From contig VJWN01000021.1 in assembly GCA_007644065.1 (NCBI GenBank), forward strand, positions 510,271-574,270: a DNA stretch of 64,000 nt. The letters run 5' to 3'. The translations under genes were made by a program, and so were the position numbers. The notes under the pieces were generated by a model that ran no database searches, was not told where the DNA came from, and saw only the letters and a list, made by a program, of their open reading frames with translations. Numbering within the stretch: the stretch's first letter is position 1; every line of letters begins with the position of its first letter. Origin of the DNA: Margaritispora aquatica. Taxonomy: Eukaryota > Ascomycota > Leotiomycetes > Helotiales > Discinellaceae. This document shows, piece by piece, positions 10,960 to 22,628 of this stretch.

Positions 10960-12219
10960 ATGTCTGAAAAATTCTACAGCCCTCAAGTCGCCAGCGATTT
11001 TTTTGATTGCCTCATTCCTGAGATTCGCCGTGCCATCTACAAGTCTCTCATCAACACTTCGGGAATTCATGTTGTGCACACCAAAAACGATGGGTTTCGT
11101 CTCTCCCCGTGTTTGGGGCCTGACAAATATGCTGGATTTATAGGCAGTGAACGCCGCACAATGCCGGAGACTTACGCCGTCGATCAAGTCTTTGCACGGC
11201 GTATAGCTTCAACATGGGGCCCACATTGGGAATGCGAGGAAATCACGACTTTAAAGTTAGCAGACAGAGCTAGAAATGGAGATTGTGAGGCAGAAGACGG
11301 ATGGCGTACTACTTGCGCAATCCTGAGAGTTTGCAAATCGATGTGAGTGTGATTATTCGTTGTTTAAGCCAACAGACCCACTCTGGAATGGATACTTACC
11401 TTTGTCTTTCTTGACAGGCATCTTGAAGTCGTGGATTTGATCACGAAGACACTGTGCGTTAACGTGGTTGATCTGTCTACACTAGATGCATTGCTTGATG
11501 CTCCATCTCGCTCTTCTCTGAATCGACCTTTTTCCGACCGAGTGATTTTCAGAAGCTCGCTGCTGTCATCTTTGACAAAACTCCAAGTTACATTAAGACT
11601 TCCTCTAGAGTTTTTCAAGAAATTGGATGCAGTTTGGTGTCAGGATCTCAGACTTGAGACGACTTTTTCCAGCTTAGAAGACGAACTGTCGATCTGGGCC
11701 AGCCTGCCCCTAAGATTGTCCAAGCTTAAAACGCTTCGAAATCTTTCGATTTGGTTAGATCACACAGATGGTATGCTATTCATCTCTTTTGCTATACTGA
11801 GTTAATAAGTATCGAAAGAATCCTACTGGACATACGTCAATGAGCGTGTATGCCTCGCACATTTCGAAAAACTATTCGCTAATCTTGAACTCGAATTTTC
11901 ATTTGACCTGCCCAAGCTTCATCCCAAGATCGAAAATATAGACTTTCACTATCTAGAAAAAGAGGCTTCAGAAGGTAGTTTATCGGATTCTGCTTTGTCG
12001 CCCAGGATACAACGTGTTATGCGGCAAAGATATCAGGCCAAGAAAATCATCCCTGGTGAGTATGTAGTGCTTTATGCACGAGACTTTCCACTCTTTCTTG
12101 GACATCCTATCTGCAACAATAAATCTTTGGACGATATAGAAATTTTGGAGCGACTTTGGTGGAAGCGTGGTGTTGATGTCATCGCATTTCTTTCTGTCTC
12201 TTTACCGGCGGATGAATGA
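10960..12219 (+). CDS. Fungal F-box-like/DUF protein of unknown function
   Basis: Exons 10960-11342, 11418-11770 and 11819-12219 give 378 aa; both introns keep the frame. The N-terminal stretch CLIPEIRRAIYKSLI matches the 'LPxEIRxxIYxxLL' signature that opens a large group of fungal F-box-like/DUF7730-type proteins. It is followed by a segment like 'ILRVCKSMHLEVVDLI', the usual 'LLxVCRxxyxEa' element. The rest is leucine-rich with no repeat I can assign. Such proteins are thought to be substrate adaptors, but the skp1-binding part is not clear here. The third acceptor is ambiguous by 9 nt (11809 or 11818) and both choices stay in frame. There is no signal peptide or membrane helix. Confidence 0.78.
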
Positions 12220-12442
12220 CTTCAATCTCATTATATGTCGCGTTCGGCAACATCCAACATCTGTTCAAGACTGAAACAGAACTACAGCCCCTAAATATCT
12301 CACAGAAGATCATAAATATCGTTTTCTCATCACAAACACTTTAATTAATAGCAAATTTCCATGATCTGAAATCTGAAGATGCTTGGTATTTGCTCTTTAG
12401 ATGACCACCTTATAGCTGTAAACATCCATTCCAGCGAAGCTT

Positions 12443-13675
12443 TTAATCGTCATTTGCCCTCGTCTTAATGGTTCCATCGTTTGCAACATAATACCCCATA
12501 TTCCAGATGTAAACGCTGACGGCTAGTATGGCGATTGTATCCGCGTTGTGTGGATCATGTAGAGCTCCAACACACACCCAGCCATAACAGCCTGCTGTAG
12601 CTTCATTATCGCTTGTTCGGCCCCCGAGGTTAGTATGAGTCAACTATCATACAATCAGTATCCAAATCAAGACTCTTCATCGCGTTAAATAGTAAAGAAT
12701 ACGTACCTCGTGCACTAATGTCCCTGCAAGAGTATCAACCAGTGTATCAATAGCTCTGTCACGTAGTGGAACGCCAGTAAGAGCAGTAGCAAGTCGGACG
12801 CGTTGGATCAGCGTTTCATCGACTTTAGGAAACCCTAGACCAAGTTGGTACACTAAGTACCATGTACACAAGCTCATAGTGTTTGGCTTGTCTTTTTGCT
12901 CACGGAGATAATCTCTGACATTGGGTTTAGGAGTTGTGCTCCCAGGGGCATTGTAAGCATTCAAAGCTACCTGGTAAAACTCATTTGTCATATCGGAGCT
13001 AACTGTTGAGGCCTTTGGCATATTAAGAAGACTGCCCGGTACTAGCGCCGGGTTAAAGCATACTGTCGTCCACTGCCAGGTTCTAGGATCAACAGGAGCA
13101 CCAATTGCCCTATTCCTCGCCAGTCTCCCATTTGCTGGGGGTTCAAAGTTAGAAATATCGCAAAACAGCAGCTATTTCACGAACAAAGTTTAGCATTTAG
13201 CACTAACTTTCTCTCTATGTTGAAACTCACGATATCGCCATTGTCGATGCGAGGTGCACTTAGAAAGGGGTACGGGCTCTTTTCGTATCGTTTGACATTT
13301 TTTAGATATTCTTGCTCTGTGTCAGCTCGCAAATGAAATAAAACAATCCACGGTAGCTCACCCAATGCTATAGCCAAACGCGCAGGAAGTCCGACATCGC
13401 TTCCAAGAAGGTAACTAACCATACTTTGAATCTTTGTGTCGGTTCCGTGATTCAGTAAGGTGTCGTATGCCGTCTCGACGATGGTCACAGCCTCTACAAA
13501 AGCAGCCTCCATTTTTGCTGTCTCGTATGGGGCTATGAATCCATGAAAATTAGTAAAACAATTGTGAGGAAAGGACAAAAAGATGAAACTCACCACATCC
13601 AACAAATTTCCACCTTTGAGCGAAGCAAGTACTCGACAAGGAGAAGAAAGTCAATAAACATATGTAAAGCTGCAT
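12443..13675 (-). CDS. Secreted zinc metallopeptidase, HELTH motif (M35/lysine-specific endopeptidase-like)
   Basis: Exons 13675-13594, 13532-13231, 13171-12707 and 12643-12443 give 349 aa. ATG 13675 opens a clear signal peptide (MQLYICLLTFFSLSSTCFA, cleavage near residue 19). The zinc site is H282-E283-L-T-H286, and the last intron falls exactly between E283 and L284. Downstream lie GGRTSDNEATAGCYGW and HNADTIAILAVSVY, which resemble the 'GTxDxxYGW' and 'NADSYALFA' elements of deuterolysin/aspzincin (M35) peptidases; an Asp in the first would be the third metal ligand. A secreted protease that digests external protein is the likely role. Family membership is inferred from motifs and the exact subfamily is open. 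An upstream in-phase exon is possible and is listed separately. Confidence 0.85.
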
Positions 13676-13746
13676 TGTACCGAGTTCCTAAATTGTAGGA
13701 AACTTCGGAAAGATTAGATCAATGTAAGATTTTCTCCTTTTTTCAC

Positions 13747-13968
13747 CTGTGTTAAACCAAAGATTCTTTCAAGTGAAGGATGAGCTTTCATAATAAAGCA
13801 ATGGTCGATCATCAGGTGGTGTAGGTCGTCTATAACATGTCCAGGCGGGGTTGCCAAAAATACAGAGGTTTGTTCATTCCAACGATCTATATCTGCCCAC
13901 TTGGGACATTCTGGGAGCAGATTGACAAGGTATGAGGAAAGCGTAGCGTAGTCTTCTTTGAAACCCAT
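13747..13968 (-). other. Possible alternative first exon of the metallopeptidase gene
   Basis: ATG 13968 opens 74 codons (MGFKEDYATLSSYLVN...) ending at a GTGAAA donor. An acceptor TTTAG at 13688, with a CTAAT branch site upstream, continues in phase 0 through four codons into the Met that starts the signal peptide. If used, it would place 78 extra residues before the hydrophobic segment and make a non-secreted or type II form. The donor is weak. It may equally be a separate small orphan gene (84 codons, stop at 13714). Confidence 0.35.
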
Positions 13969-15204
13969 AATATTTTTTCACTTCCTATCTTTAGAATTCC
14001 TCGCCTGATGGGAACATCCATCCTTGATTTTGTGGATGATATCAGTTCAATGCTACAAACAGCACAACTTCGTTTGACCTGCACTGTCAATAGTATAGCA
14101 ATTTTAGTGCAAGTGTATAAAGGGGCATGCAGATCTAAAGTTAGTTATCAATCTATTCTAGTTATTTCCAGTGATGGGCCAACAAAGAGATTGCTGAGGA
14201 ATTTGAATTGATGCTGGCTGTCTTAGTTTTTACAACTGGAACCCATACAGGTATATTTCTGTCGTTGATGATAGTTTTAGAAAACAAGAAACATTGGCAG
14301 CCGCCTACGGATGGCGATGTAGAAGGCCGCCCAGGGAGGAATGTGGTAATTGTCAGCCTGTGCCACCAACAGTTGGTACTCTTCTATAGAGTTGGAGGAA
14401 GTATAACAAAATGCAATCACAGTGGAATGAGCCACTATATGCAGACCTGCATGAAGCCGTGAAGGATGAAAGTAAACAGTCGAAGTGTCAAAACAAGGCA
14501 AATAGGAGATGATTCGATTTGATTGGCCGAACAATGCCAAATCTATTTTTAAGCGAGGTAGGTTAAGTTGGTTTGAGCTCCTCTCGTTCTCGCATCCCAT
14601 TGACCACACCCAACCTTTGGGGGTTGGGGCCAAGTCGTCTTTTTCTTGCGATACGATAAAATTTTAATATAGGTGACTTTTTCTTGATCGGGAAAATACG
14701 CTGTTATCAAATCTATTAATGAATAGTCACACAAGTTTTGGATCATGCCGTGCTGGCTCATCGGCCGCAAACTCTAGACCACAATCTGTTCAAAAGATAA
14801 ACCAACAACAATATCACCAACTACTTTTATATTTAGATCACCATCGAGTGATGAGATGGGGAGATGAGCTTAATTATAGAAGTATAGTAGCCATGAGATG
14901 GTATGAGTTATGTGGTTGCTGGTTAGTTACCCGCAGCTGGATCTGGAGATGCATTCTATATACGGGTATATATGGTGAAATCGAATATGTTGTCTAGAAC
15001 CACACGTTAATCGGTTACGGACGGTGCAATTCAAAGAGATTACCCCTGTTAATACTAACTAGTATGTAAAATAGCAAGTCAACCTCGTCTTTGCTGTCAT
15101 AAAGCAATTTCATCCCTTAAGTTTTTCCCACTTTGTATTATAACTACTTAGCAAAAGATTATTTCATATCTCTCTTCTATCATTGTGTTGGGACATCAAA
15201 CACA
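13969..15204. other. 1.2-kb spacer without a recognised gene
   Basis: Short frames on both strands (14208-14462, 14277-14633, 14549-14770, 14719-14997) overlap one another and lack motifs. The sequence is AT-rich. The right end is the promoter of the secreted 692-residue protein. Confidence 0.45.
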
Positions 15205-17593
15205 ATGCACTGGCTACTTCACTTTGTTCTAGTCAGTGTTTTTATTGAGCTATGCGCTACGGAAGTGCTAGACTTGGGAGATCTAGAGCAGTACAAGCCG
15301 AAACTAGTATTTTACCCCATTCATCTTACACAAATTGACACTAAGAAAATGTCAGACAGAAGTTCCTAAGGATATCCATGCCAATGGTGTTTGGATTGGC
15401 AGAAACGACACTGGGTACCACATCGCTTTTGGACCGGAAGTTCAGACTACGATTCAAAGCACGTTTAGAAATTGTGGAACCGACATCAACAATCAATGTT
15501 ATCAGAATTTCAACAAAATCTTCGAAACAGTCACCATCCAATTTGATACAACCATTGAGCGACGTGGGTTCGCATCACTTATCTCAAAGACCTTCAAAAA
15601 ACGCATTCTATTCCTCATGGCTATATATGCATATCTCTTGGGAAATTGGAAATTGAAGAGCTTTGATAATAAAGAATCGGGAATGTGGCTCCCAGACGTT
15701 AAGGCAACGGAGGCTGGGACGTTAGCATCTGCTACTGAAGTTATCATCTCTGCCCAAAGCAGCGTTGTCGTCACAATCACCCAGGTTGCAGATATAACAA
15801 CATTGCGAGGGTAGGAAATTGATTCAGTCTATTGAGGCGTGTAATCAATGAGCTAAGTCTTGCGTAGGTCTGCAATTCCATCGGTTACAGCAGTAGCCAC
15901 CAGCAGCGAGGAATTCATAGTAGGAGATCTTGCAGCCCTGCTCGATAAGGATCTCGCTTCGCGAATTGAAACAATATTGCGGATTGTCGTGGGTTGCAAA
16001 GACGGTGCAGATTTCGATGCCAAACATCCTGTTTCTTCTCGAAAACGTGTTGGGGGGACTTATGGGCAAGCGATTTGCGGTGCCGAAGCCGTTTTGGTCA
16101 ACACACAAGGACCTTTGAGCGACCTGTTGCTGATCAACACTGCAGAGCTTCCTTTTGGATTTGCTGACACCGCGGGCATTGCACTTGATGCGGCAAATGT
16201 ATTTGCAGATTTTGTTAACGCTTACGCGCCTATGCTTGCAGCTGATCCAGCACATATACAACAGATTGGGGTGTTGATATTTCTCTTATCTTACGATGCC
16301 TTCATCACGAATTTCAAGGTGAAAGAGAAAAACCGCCTAGCATCATCAATGATCAAAACGTCTTCTACGACTACAAGCGGCTGCCCCGAGCCGACACTAG
16401 TAAGTAAATGCTATGAAACATTGGGTGGTTAACTGAAAATTTACCTCTATTAGCTCAATTGCGGAATGACAGGTGAAGACTGCCCACAGAAGGATCCAGC
16501 AGCAGGGAAAACCCAGCCAACTTGCAAAAGTGTAAGCCAGTGTTTATTTTGAATCTTTTCCTTGAATATGTGCCTCCAACAGCCAACTAACATCATTGTT
16601 AGGGTCAGCATAAAGATTGTGAATGTAGAGCACCACCAATCACTTATCTCTTCTTAGTTTCACCAGCACAACAGCTTGCTATGATATCCTCTTTCGACTT
16701 GTTACGTTCTCTCGTCCACAAACCCCAATGTTCCAAAACTATGATCTCAGTGCCTAAGGATGTATTCAAGTCCCAAAGCAGCAACATTTACGGCGCATTC
16801 TGCTCAGGGTTAAAGCTTGACAAAACGTCACTGGTGACTTTGGATTCGACAGGCAAGAACAGGAACCAAAAACGAGCTGGGACTACTCACGATCCGACGG
16901 TGTACAGCGACTGGAATTTTGAGATTGGATTTACACCCTCAAAAATTGCTACCATTTGTCAAGTGTCATGTAACGAAGCATTTGAACAATTGGCGAATGC
17001 TTGCAGTTACAGTAATGGTAAGTCTCCAGCATGTGTTCAGTGATATCTTGACGATAAAAGCACCCTTGGCATGTGCTAACACTCTCTCATCCACAGGCGG
17101 CGATTTCATGTACGAAAAGGGAACTTTCGACGTAGGATGTGGCACGTACCAATTTGGTGTATCCAACCCAACAACGGCATTAGTAGCATTTCCCCAATTC
17201 TGCTATCAGAAGACAGACTTCGCACCTCTTGTGAAAAATGGGGTTGACGAGTACTTCCTGTCTAAATATTTTGACTTCGCCTGTACCGGCGGAACTGCAC
17301 CGATCAAAAGAGGTGACAAGAGCACGTTCAGACAAGGCCAAACAACGAGAAATGATGTTCCGTATCAGTACAGCATATGGTGGAAGGAAGGCTGTCTACT
17401 CCCGAAAGGAGTTACTGAAATGAGTGCTGCGAACCCGCTTAATCTGCCTGCTAGCCAGGTCGGCTGGACCTTTTGTCAAACAACGATGAAGCAAAATTGG
17501 AGGAATTGTAACAATGGTGGTGTTGGGGGCAACATTCAGTTGGGATGCTTGATGTATGAGTTCAAGGCTGATAAGAATCTAAGAGTGTTTTGA
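15205..17593 (+). CDS. Large secreted cysteine-containing protein of unknown family, 692 aa
   Basis: Six exons: 15205-15306, 15356-15810, 15868-16399, 16454-16531, 16603-17017 and 17097-17593. Every junction has GT-AG ends and keeps the frame, and the 49-bp first intron has a CTAAG branch site. The N-terminus (MHWLLHFVLVSVFIELCA) is a signal peptide. Residues about 130-150 hold a hydrophobic run (ILFLMAIYAYLLGNW) that could be buried or membrane-bound. The C-terminal 300 residues are Cys-rich (CQVSCNEAFEQLANAC, DVGCGTYQFGV, WWKEGCLLP, GWTFCQTT, LGCLMYEF), suggesting a disulfide-stabilised extracellular domain. I recognise no catalytic motif or named domain. The consistent splice structure makes the gene itself well supported; the function is unknown. 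Confidence 0.82.
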
Positions 17594-18857
17594 ACAAATG
17601 TCTTGGAAAGGAATGCTGGACGTTCGAGACCAAACATTTGCTCGATGGCGTCTATGTATACAACATTTAAATACATCAAATATACTGTATTCACCCTTAA
17701 TCTATTGTTCACTAACTCTACAAATCTCTTATTTGCCCCTTCTGAGCAATTCTACTTGAGCTTCATGACCAGCCGGGAATCATGTAACCGCAGCTGCATT
17801 CATTAACGTTAGGGTTTCAAGAATCTGAGGTGGATCCAAGACCACCTTTTCATCATCACCGGGGATATTTTACTACTGCTTCACTTGCCAACTGCTGCTT
17901 AGATCTCTGACCAGTTCTCAACGACCTAAAATGTTACCTGCCCTTGATCAACTCTCCTTTCTCATTCCCTCATCTCTGTGTGGGTTTTGTATCTTTCGTC
18001 ATCGCCTTGTCACAATTTTTGATGATAGTCGACTTATAGTACTGATCACAGCTTTCTCAAAGCAATTACATTCTTTTGTTTAGTAAAAATTCCCCCAATT
18101 GCTCTATTCTCAGCTTTATAATAGATATTTACTACCTGGAGCTAAAACATGCTGAAAAGTGTGAAAAACACACCACAAATGATAGTTTAAGAAGAACTGT
18201 GGTACTAATAGTAGGCTACAAAATAATTTTATGTAATCATCGTAACAGTCAAAGTTGTATAAAACGTGTTGTAAAATCAAGAAGAACCGATGATGGGATG
18301 GAATTTGGATGGTGAAGCTGCTATAGCGTAGCGAAATCCTCCGCAAAACTACAACAGCCATTTCAGATTGAAGATGATAACGGCAACTTAATTAGGTATC
18401 CCAACTGGCTTCAAACAGAACTATTTCTGACATAATCTATGATGCTTAAATGGTACATATTGCATAAGTGAGAGGTGAGCTTGTACGTCGTTCTTACAGA
18501 GCGCTCGCGAGCGGCCCTGAGCCGCGCGCCGTTCCTGGAAGGAGCAGCAGAAGGTGGCTGGCAGGAGCAGTGAAAATCGCGAAGTGCAACAAAAGATTTG
18601 ACCTCCTGGCACCTCACGTGCGCCCCACGAGCTGTAGGATTGATTTGGAGCCTGTGTAGCAAGTTGCCGATGTGCAACAGAACTGACGAACGCAGCGTTG
18701 GATTGGCCGAGAGGTGTTGCGAATGCGAAGCGAGAGCCCTATCACATGATTAAAGGATCGTTGATTCCGGATTCAAGGTTTGTAACTTTCAAAAATATCC
18801 TCAGATACTCCAGCTTCAAATCATCTCAATCAATTTTGCATTCATACCATCGATAAA
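17594..18857. other. 1.26-kb spacer, AT-rich with a GC-rich patch
   Basis: Mostly AT-rich with no convincing gene. A GC-rich patch at about 18500-18550 includes a 12-bp perfect palindrome CGCTCGCGAGCG (18502-18513). The right end is the promoter of the thioredoxin-like gene. Confidence 0.45.
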
Positions 18858-19367
18858 ATGGACTACATATCCTCCTTCTTCGTCGCGCCCGCCGAACCGA
18901 CCACCGCGCCCCCCCAGCCCCGGCTCCCAGACCTGCACGCCTCAATCCCCGACACGAACACGGCGATGGAAATCAGCCTCGCGATCTCGCAGCACCGGCT
19001 CGTGGCAATCGTGTGCTGGGCATCGTCGACGTACGACGATCTGGGCGCGCAGCAGGAGACGTACGACCAGTTCCTGTCGTCGCGGGAGCGGTGTCACGAG
19101 GACTTCGTGTTCTTCAAGGCGGACGTCGACACGGTGATTCGCGAGGAGGGCGGCAAGGCGGAGATCAGGGAGGGCGAGGATGAGGTCGAGATGCGCAGGA
19201 AGAAGGGTGAGAGGAAGGTCAGGGGCGTGCTGGGCGTGCATCCTAAGGTTGTGAGGGTTAGTGGGGGGTTGAGTGTGTATAAGAGGGGGAAGTTGATTGG
19301 GAGTTTGGAGGGAGATGAAATGTCGGAATATGGCATTATTGAGAAGGCGCTGAATTCGGTGGTTTGA
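18858..19367 (+). CDS. Thioredoxin-like fold protein lacking a CxxC site
   Basis: Single exon, 169 aa. After a Pro-rich tail the order resembles thioredoxin: strand LVAIVCWASSTYDDL (where WCGPC would lie), strand VFFKADVDT, then the cis-Pro region GVHPKVVRVSGGLSVYKRGKLIGSLEGDE and a final helix IIEKAL. The redox CxxC is absent, with CWAS in the matching position, so a disulfide-reductase role is unlikely. A binding or structural role is more probable. An acidic/basic insertion (EEGGKAEIREGEDEVEMRRKKGERK) sits between the second and third strands. The gene is much richer in G+C than its flanks, especially in its first 350 bp. The fold call is by eye and moderately sure. Confidence 0.72.
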   Translation: MDYISSFFVAPAEPTTAPPQPRLPDLHASIPDTNTAMEISLAISQHRLVAIVCWASSTYDDLGAQQETYDQFLSSRERCHEDFVFFKADVDTVIREEGGKAEIREGEDEVEMRRKKGERKVRGVLGVHPKVVRVSGGLSVYKRGKLIGSLEGDEMSEYGIIEKALNSVV

Positions 19368-19997
19368 TGGGATGTTTTGGTGATTTCTTGGACGATGAAG
19401 AGATAGGATATTATTTTTGCTTCTCTTTGCCATCACAGTCTTTGAAAGGCTCACATACAACCGGCTGAACCACAATTTAACGATATTATTTCTCTCTTAA
19501 GTCAAGCCCGAGAACTCTCACTTATCTCTGTAAAACAAAATTTGAGCGAGATATTCATATGTTAGCTTACATATTTTTTTTAAAGTTCTTCTAAGTACCT
19601 GCTACTTTAGTGCAAATCCTCATAGAAAATATACACGTGATCAATCCACTTCACCTGAAGCAATCGACAGCCAATCGTATACAGCTGTCGAGACTTTCTG
19701 TTGCACATCGCGAAATTTACAGCGACCTCCGTGACGAGCTTGAAGTTTTCAATTAAGTGGCTGAGTCAGCACGTACCTATCCTTCTCAAAGCCTGTCCAA
19801 AATGACCCCAACTACCACAGATATGCATTCAATAATCAGCAATTACGGCAGAGTAGCAAAGCGAGGTCTAAGTTGTGATTTGACGGTCTCAAATCATAAT
19901 GTTTAAGTGTCAAAATAATTGCATTTGTTAGCTATCTGTATGGATGAGCTTGTGTGGTATTTTCGCCCTGTCATTACTGTAGGAATTTGAATCAAGT
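19368..19997. other. Convergent 3' spacer
   Basis: Spacer of 630 bp between two genes that end towards each other. AT-rich with an oligo-T/A run near 19570. No gene or RNA seen. Confidence 0.5.
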
Positions 19998-21293
19998 CTA
20001 TGGTGCAACACCCTCCTTTGCCTTCCGCTTCTTCTCGGCCTTTACTCTCATCGATTCCATAGCTCGTTGCTGCGTCCTAACAACTCCAATATCACCTGCT
20101 CGCTTCCAATTCGTCTCCACGAAACTCTTCACAGCAGTGAGATCGTAGTATCCCGCCTCGTTCGGCACAGCAGCATCTATGACCTTCCCATCCCATGGAT
20201 CTTGCTCCATGATAACCTCCTTGAGCTGTCTGATAGACGCTGCTCTAAAAGCCGGGTCAACATCTTCTGATGGAACCGAGCCCTTGATTACCCCTCGCCA
20301 AAGCTCATCTTTGTGGCGGATGAGAGACCAGTCTTTGAGCTTGGTTTCGTATTCCTCCCTAATTGGATATTTGGTGAAGATATCGTCACGGATGTTATCT
20401 CTTGTGATCGTGATATTACCGAATCTCCCTTCCTCTCTGCACCTTGGTATGAACTCATCGATCCATGCTTTAAAAATAGGTCTTTTGGACATTCGTTGTC
20501 GGTCGTTGTGCTTCAGCTTTTTCTTGCCAGCTTCGCCTCCTTCTTGTCCACCAATCGTACACTCACCCAGTACATCGCCTTCCAGCACCTCTTCTCCCTC
20601 AACTGCATCATCCACACTTTCTTCCTTGACCCAGAAAAATCGGCAATGGGCTGCATACTCAAACATCTCATTTTGGCTACCAAATGGCTTCCACCACGTC
20701 TTTTCGTCCAATCCTAATAGTTCTAGAATCTCTTTTGGCTCGTCTGTCAAGAAGATCATGCTCTTCTTGCGATCATGAAGCTCAATTTCTGGAATGCGGA
20801 GATACAACCCACGATCATTGACCGTGAAGCCGAAGGGGCGAATCGTTGAGCCTAGGATATTCCATAAATCACCATGAGCTGAGTGGAAGAGTTCCCATTT
20901 GAAGATTTGTACAGATGGACAGGTGTGCACGTCAATCTGTACGTACTTCGGCTCTTCTTCCGGTGTCTCAGTAGGCCATGCAACGGCGAGATTGATGGTT
21001 GGGTTGCCTGATTCAACGTTGAATGCCTTTGCATTTAGGAGGATGGATAGATTTGAGGCGACGATTTGTTTAGGTGTGAGAGAAGGGTCGTAGGCCGGTG
21101 ACTTGGGGGATGCAACGAGGAAATCAACATCTCCATAATCTGCTTTTTCCGGTGCTTCGATGGGGGCGTCGGCATAAGCGAAGTGCTCTCGAAGTAGTGT
21201 CAGGGCAGTGGAAAGAATTTGTGTGTATATCTTTAAGGGCATCCGTGGGGTTGTGAGAGGAGGAGAGTGAGCTGCGAAGGCTCGACCACCCAT
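19998..21293 (-). CDS. Nucleotidyltransferase-like fungal protein
   Basis: Single exon, 431 aa, no signal peptide. The N-terminal region MGGRAFAAHS...KADYGDVDFLV looks like a nucleotidyltransferase-fold start: a Gly-rich opening, then an Asp-x-Asp pair (GDVDFLVA), and later a strand KYVQIDVHTC that could bring the third acidic residue. A middle part is WNILGSTIRPFGFTVNDRGLYLR. The C-terminal third is helical and basic (MRVKAEKKRKAKEG). A charged, low-complexity loop (VDDAVEGEEVLEG...) interrupts the middle. The catalytic assignment is inference from motif shape; the substrate is unknown. The open frame is long, intron-free and clearly coding. Confidence 0.8.
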   Translation of the reverse strand: MGGRAFAAHSPPLTTPRMPLKIYTQILSTALTLLREHFAYADAPIEAPEKADYGDVDFLVASPKSPAYDPSLTPKQIVASNLSILLNAKAFNVESGNPTINLAVAWPTETPEEEPKYVQIDVHTCPSVQIFKWELFHSAHGDLWNILGSTIRPFGFTVNDRGLYLRIPEIELHDRKKSMIFLTDEPKEILELLGLDEKTWWKPFGSQNEMFEYAAHCRFFWVKEESVDDAVEGEEVLEGDVLGECTIGGQEGGEAGKKKLKHNDRQRMSKRPIFKAWIDEFIPRCREEGRFGNITITRDNIRDDIFTKYPIREEYETKLKDWSLIRHKDELWRGVIKGSVPSEDVDPAFRAASIRQLKEVIMEQDPWDGKVIDAAVPNEAGYYDLTAVKSFVETNWKRAGDIGVVRTQQRAMESMRVKAEKKRKAKEGVAP

Positions 21294-22628
21294 TTTGAAA
21301 GAGTTTTAGTTTGTTCTTCTGCTGTGGTTTATGCGAGATTACTTGCTTTCTTTCTTGGATTAGAGTTTCTAGTTAGATTAGGAGATGGAAATAGATGAGG
21401 AACAAGTGACTTGCATTGGCGTTGAAATCAGTCAATGGGCGGGCGAATAAAGAAGCGGAAGTAGCAATCATGAGAAATTGAAGGGATGAAAGATTTTGAT
21501 CTAAAAGGTGAAATACAAATCGTAATTGCATATAATTTAACGAAGAATAACGAGAAAGTCTCCAACCTTGAGTCTCGAGTCACCTCATTCGCTCTGAGTC
21601 ATTGGATATTCTTCAGGTTGATGTCCCGTTGACGCTCATTGAGTTTGATAATGAGAGGCTTCTCAATCTCAAGTACTAAGGCTGACACGACGCCACATCT
21701 CGACTGCCACATTCTACCCTAATTCTTCGCATCAGTACTTTTGCCCTTGCACTTGCGCTTTCTCATTTGTATTGTAGAATAGTACCGCGCCCTGGGCACT
21801 CATGAACCTTGTTTGGTAATAGGAAGAGAACTCGCAATAATGACAATGCTGAGGTAAGGTACCCTAACTAATGTAGCAAAGGCACAACGAATGGCATGTA
21901 CAAAGTTTATGAAAGCACGTGCGATTTATGATTTAAGATATGCAGGAAACTAAGATTAGACGTCATCCATGAACCATCATCACTTCACTTCACTTCACTC
22001 CACTATCCCACTATCGCCTCCAGCCCTAAAGGTACCTCACCTTACCTTACCTCGGGACAACTCGACAGCGACGACAGCGAACGACAGCCACCACAGCAGG
22101 CTCGCAGATTTCCAGCTTCGCCGCACGCTATAAACAAATCAAATCTTTGAACAATCAATCTCCACTTCCTACAGTATGCCAGTCTTTACGGGGGTAAAGG
22201 CTGACATCTTTCTCCTTCGATTGTGTTCATCACACATTTAGCCAAGGCGCTTGCTGATGCGACTTCAGGCTGTGCAGCGATCTAATGTAACAGTGGTTCA
22301 AGTGGGCAAAGGCAAAATGTTTAACTGAGCCACAGCAGCAGTAGCTGCAGTTGTCATGCCAGTCAAAGCACTGCCCCTCGTGCCCCTCATTCCATTATTC
22401 CGCATCCTCCATCAGCTGCGTGATTGGGTACGTTGGGCTGGAATTGGGGTAAGATCCAAGGTTTAGCTGAGGACGTTTGCCTTCAGACGTCTGACATAAC
22501 CACTCCTACTCTCTGCTCTCTGCTCACTTTGCTATCCATCATCTTTTGCTATTCATTGATCTTAAGCTCTTTTCCTCACTTCGCACATTACTCCAAATCT
22601 CAATCATCAATCATCCTTAATATACAGA
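21294..22628. other. 1.3-kb divergent promoter region
   Basis: Lies between the divergently transcribed nucleotidyltransferase-like and annexin genes. It contains a (CACTT)n-like run at about 21980-22000 and a TACCTTACCTTACC-type stretch at about 22030-22055. Pyrimidine-rich sequence precedes the annexin ATG. No coding frame of note. Confidence 0.5.

Noticed and set aside
18502..18513. 12-bp perfect palindrome CGCTCGCGAGCG
   Set aside because: Single occurrence in a GC-rich patch; no evidence that it is a regulatory site.
18942..19475. Long antisense frame over the thioredoxin-like gene
   Set aside because: Shadow of a GC-rich gene; Leu/His/Arg-rich product without domain.
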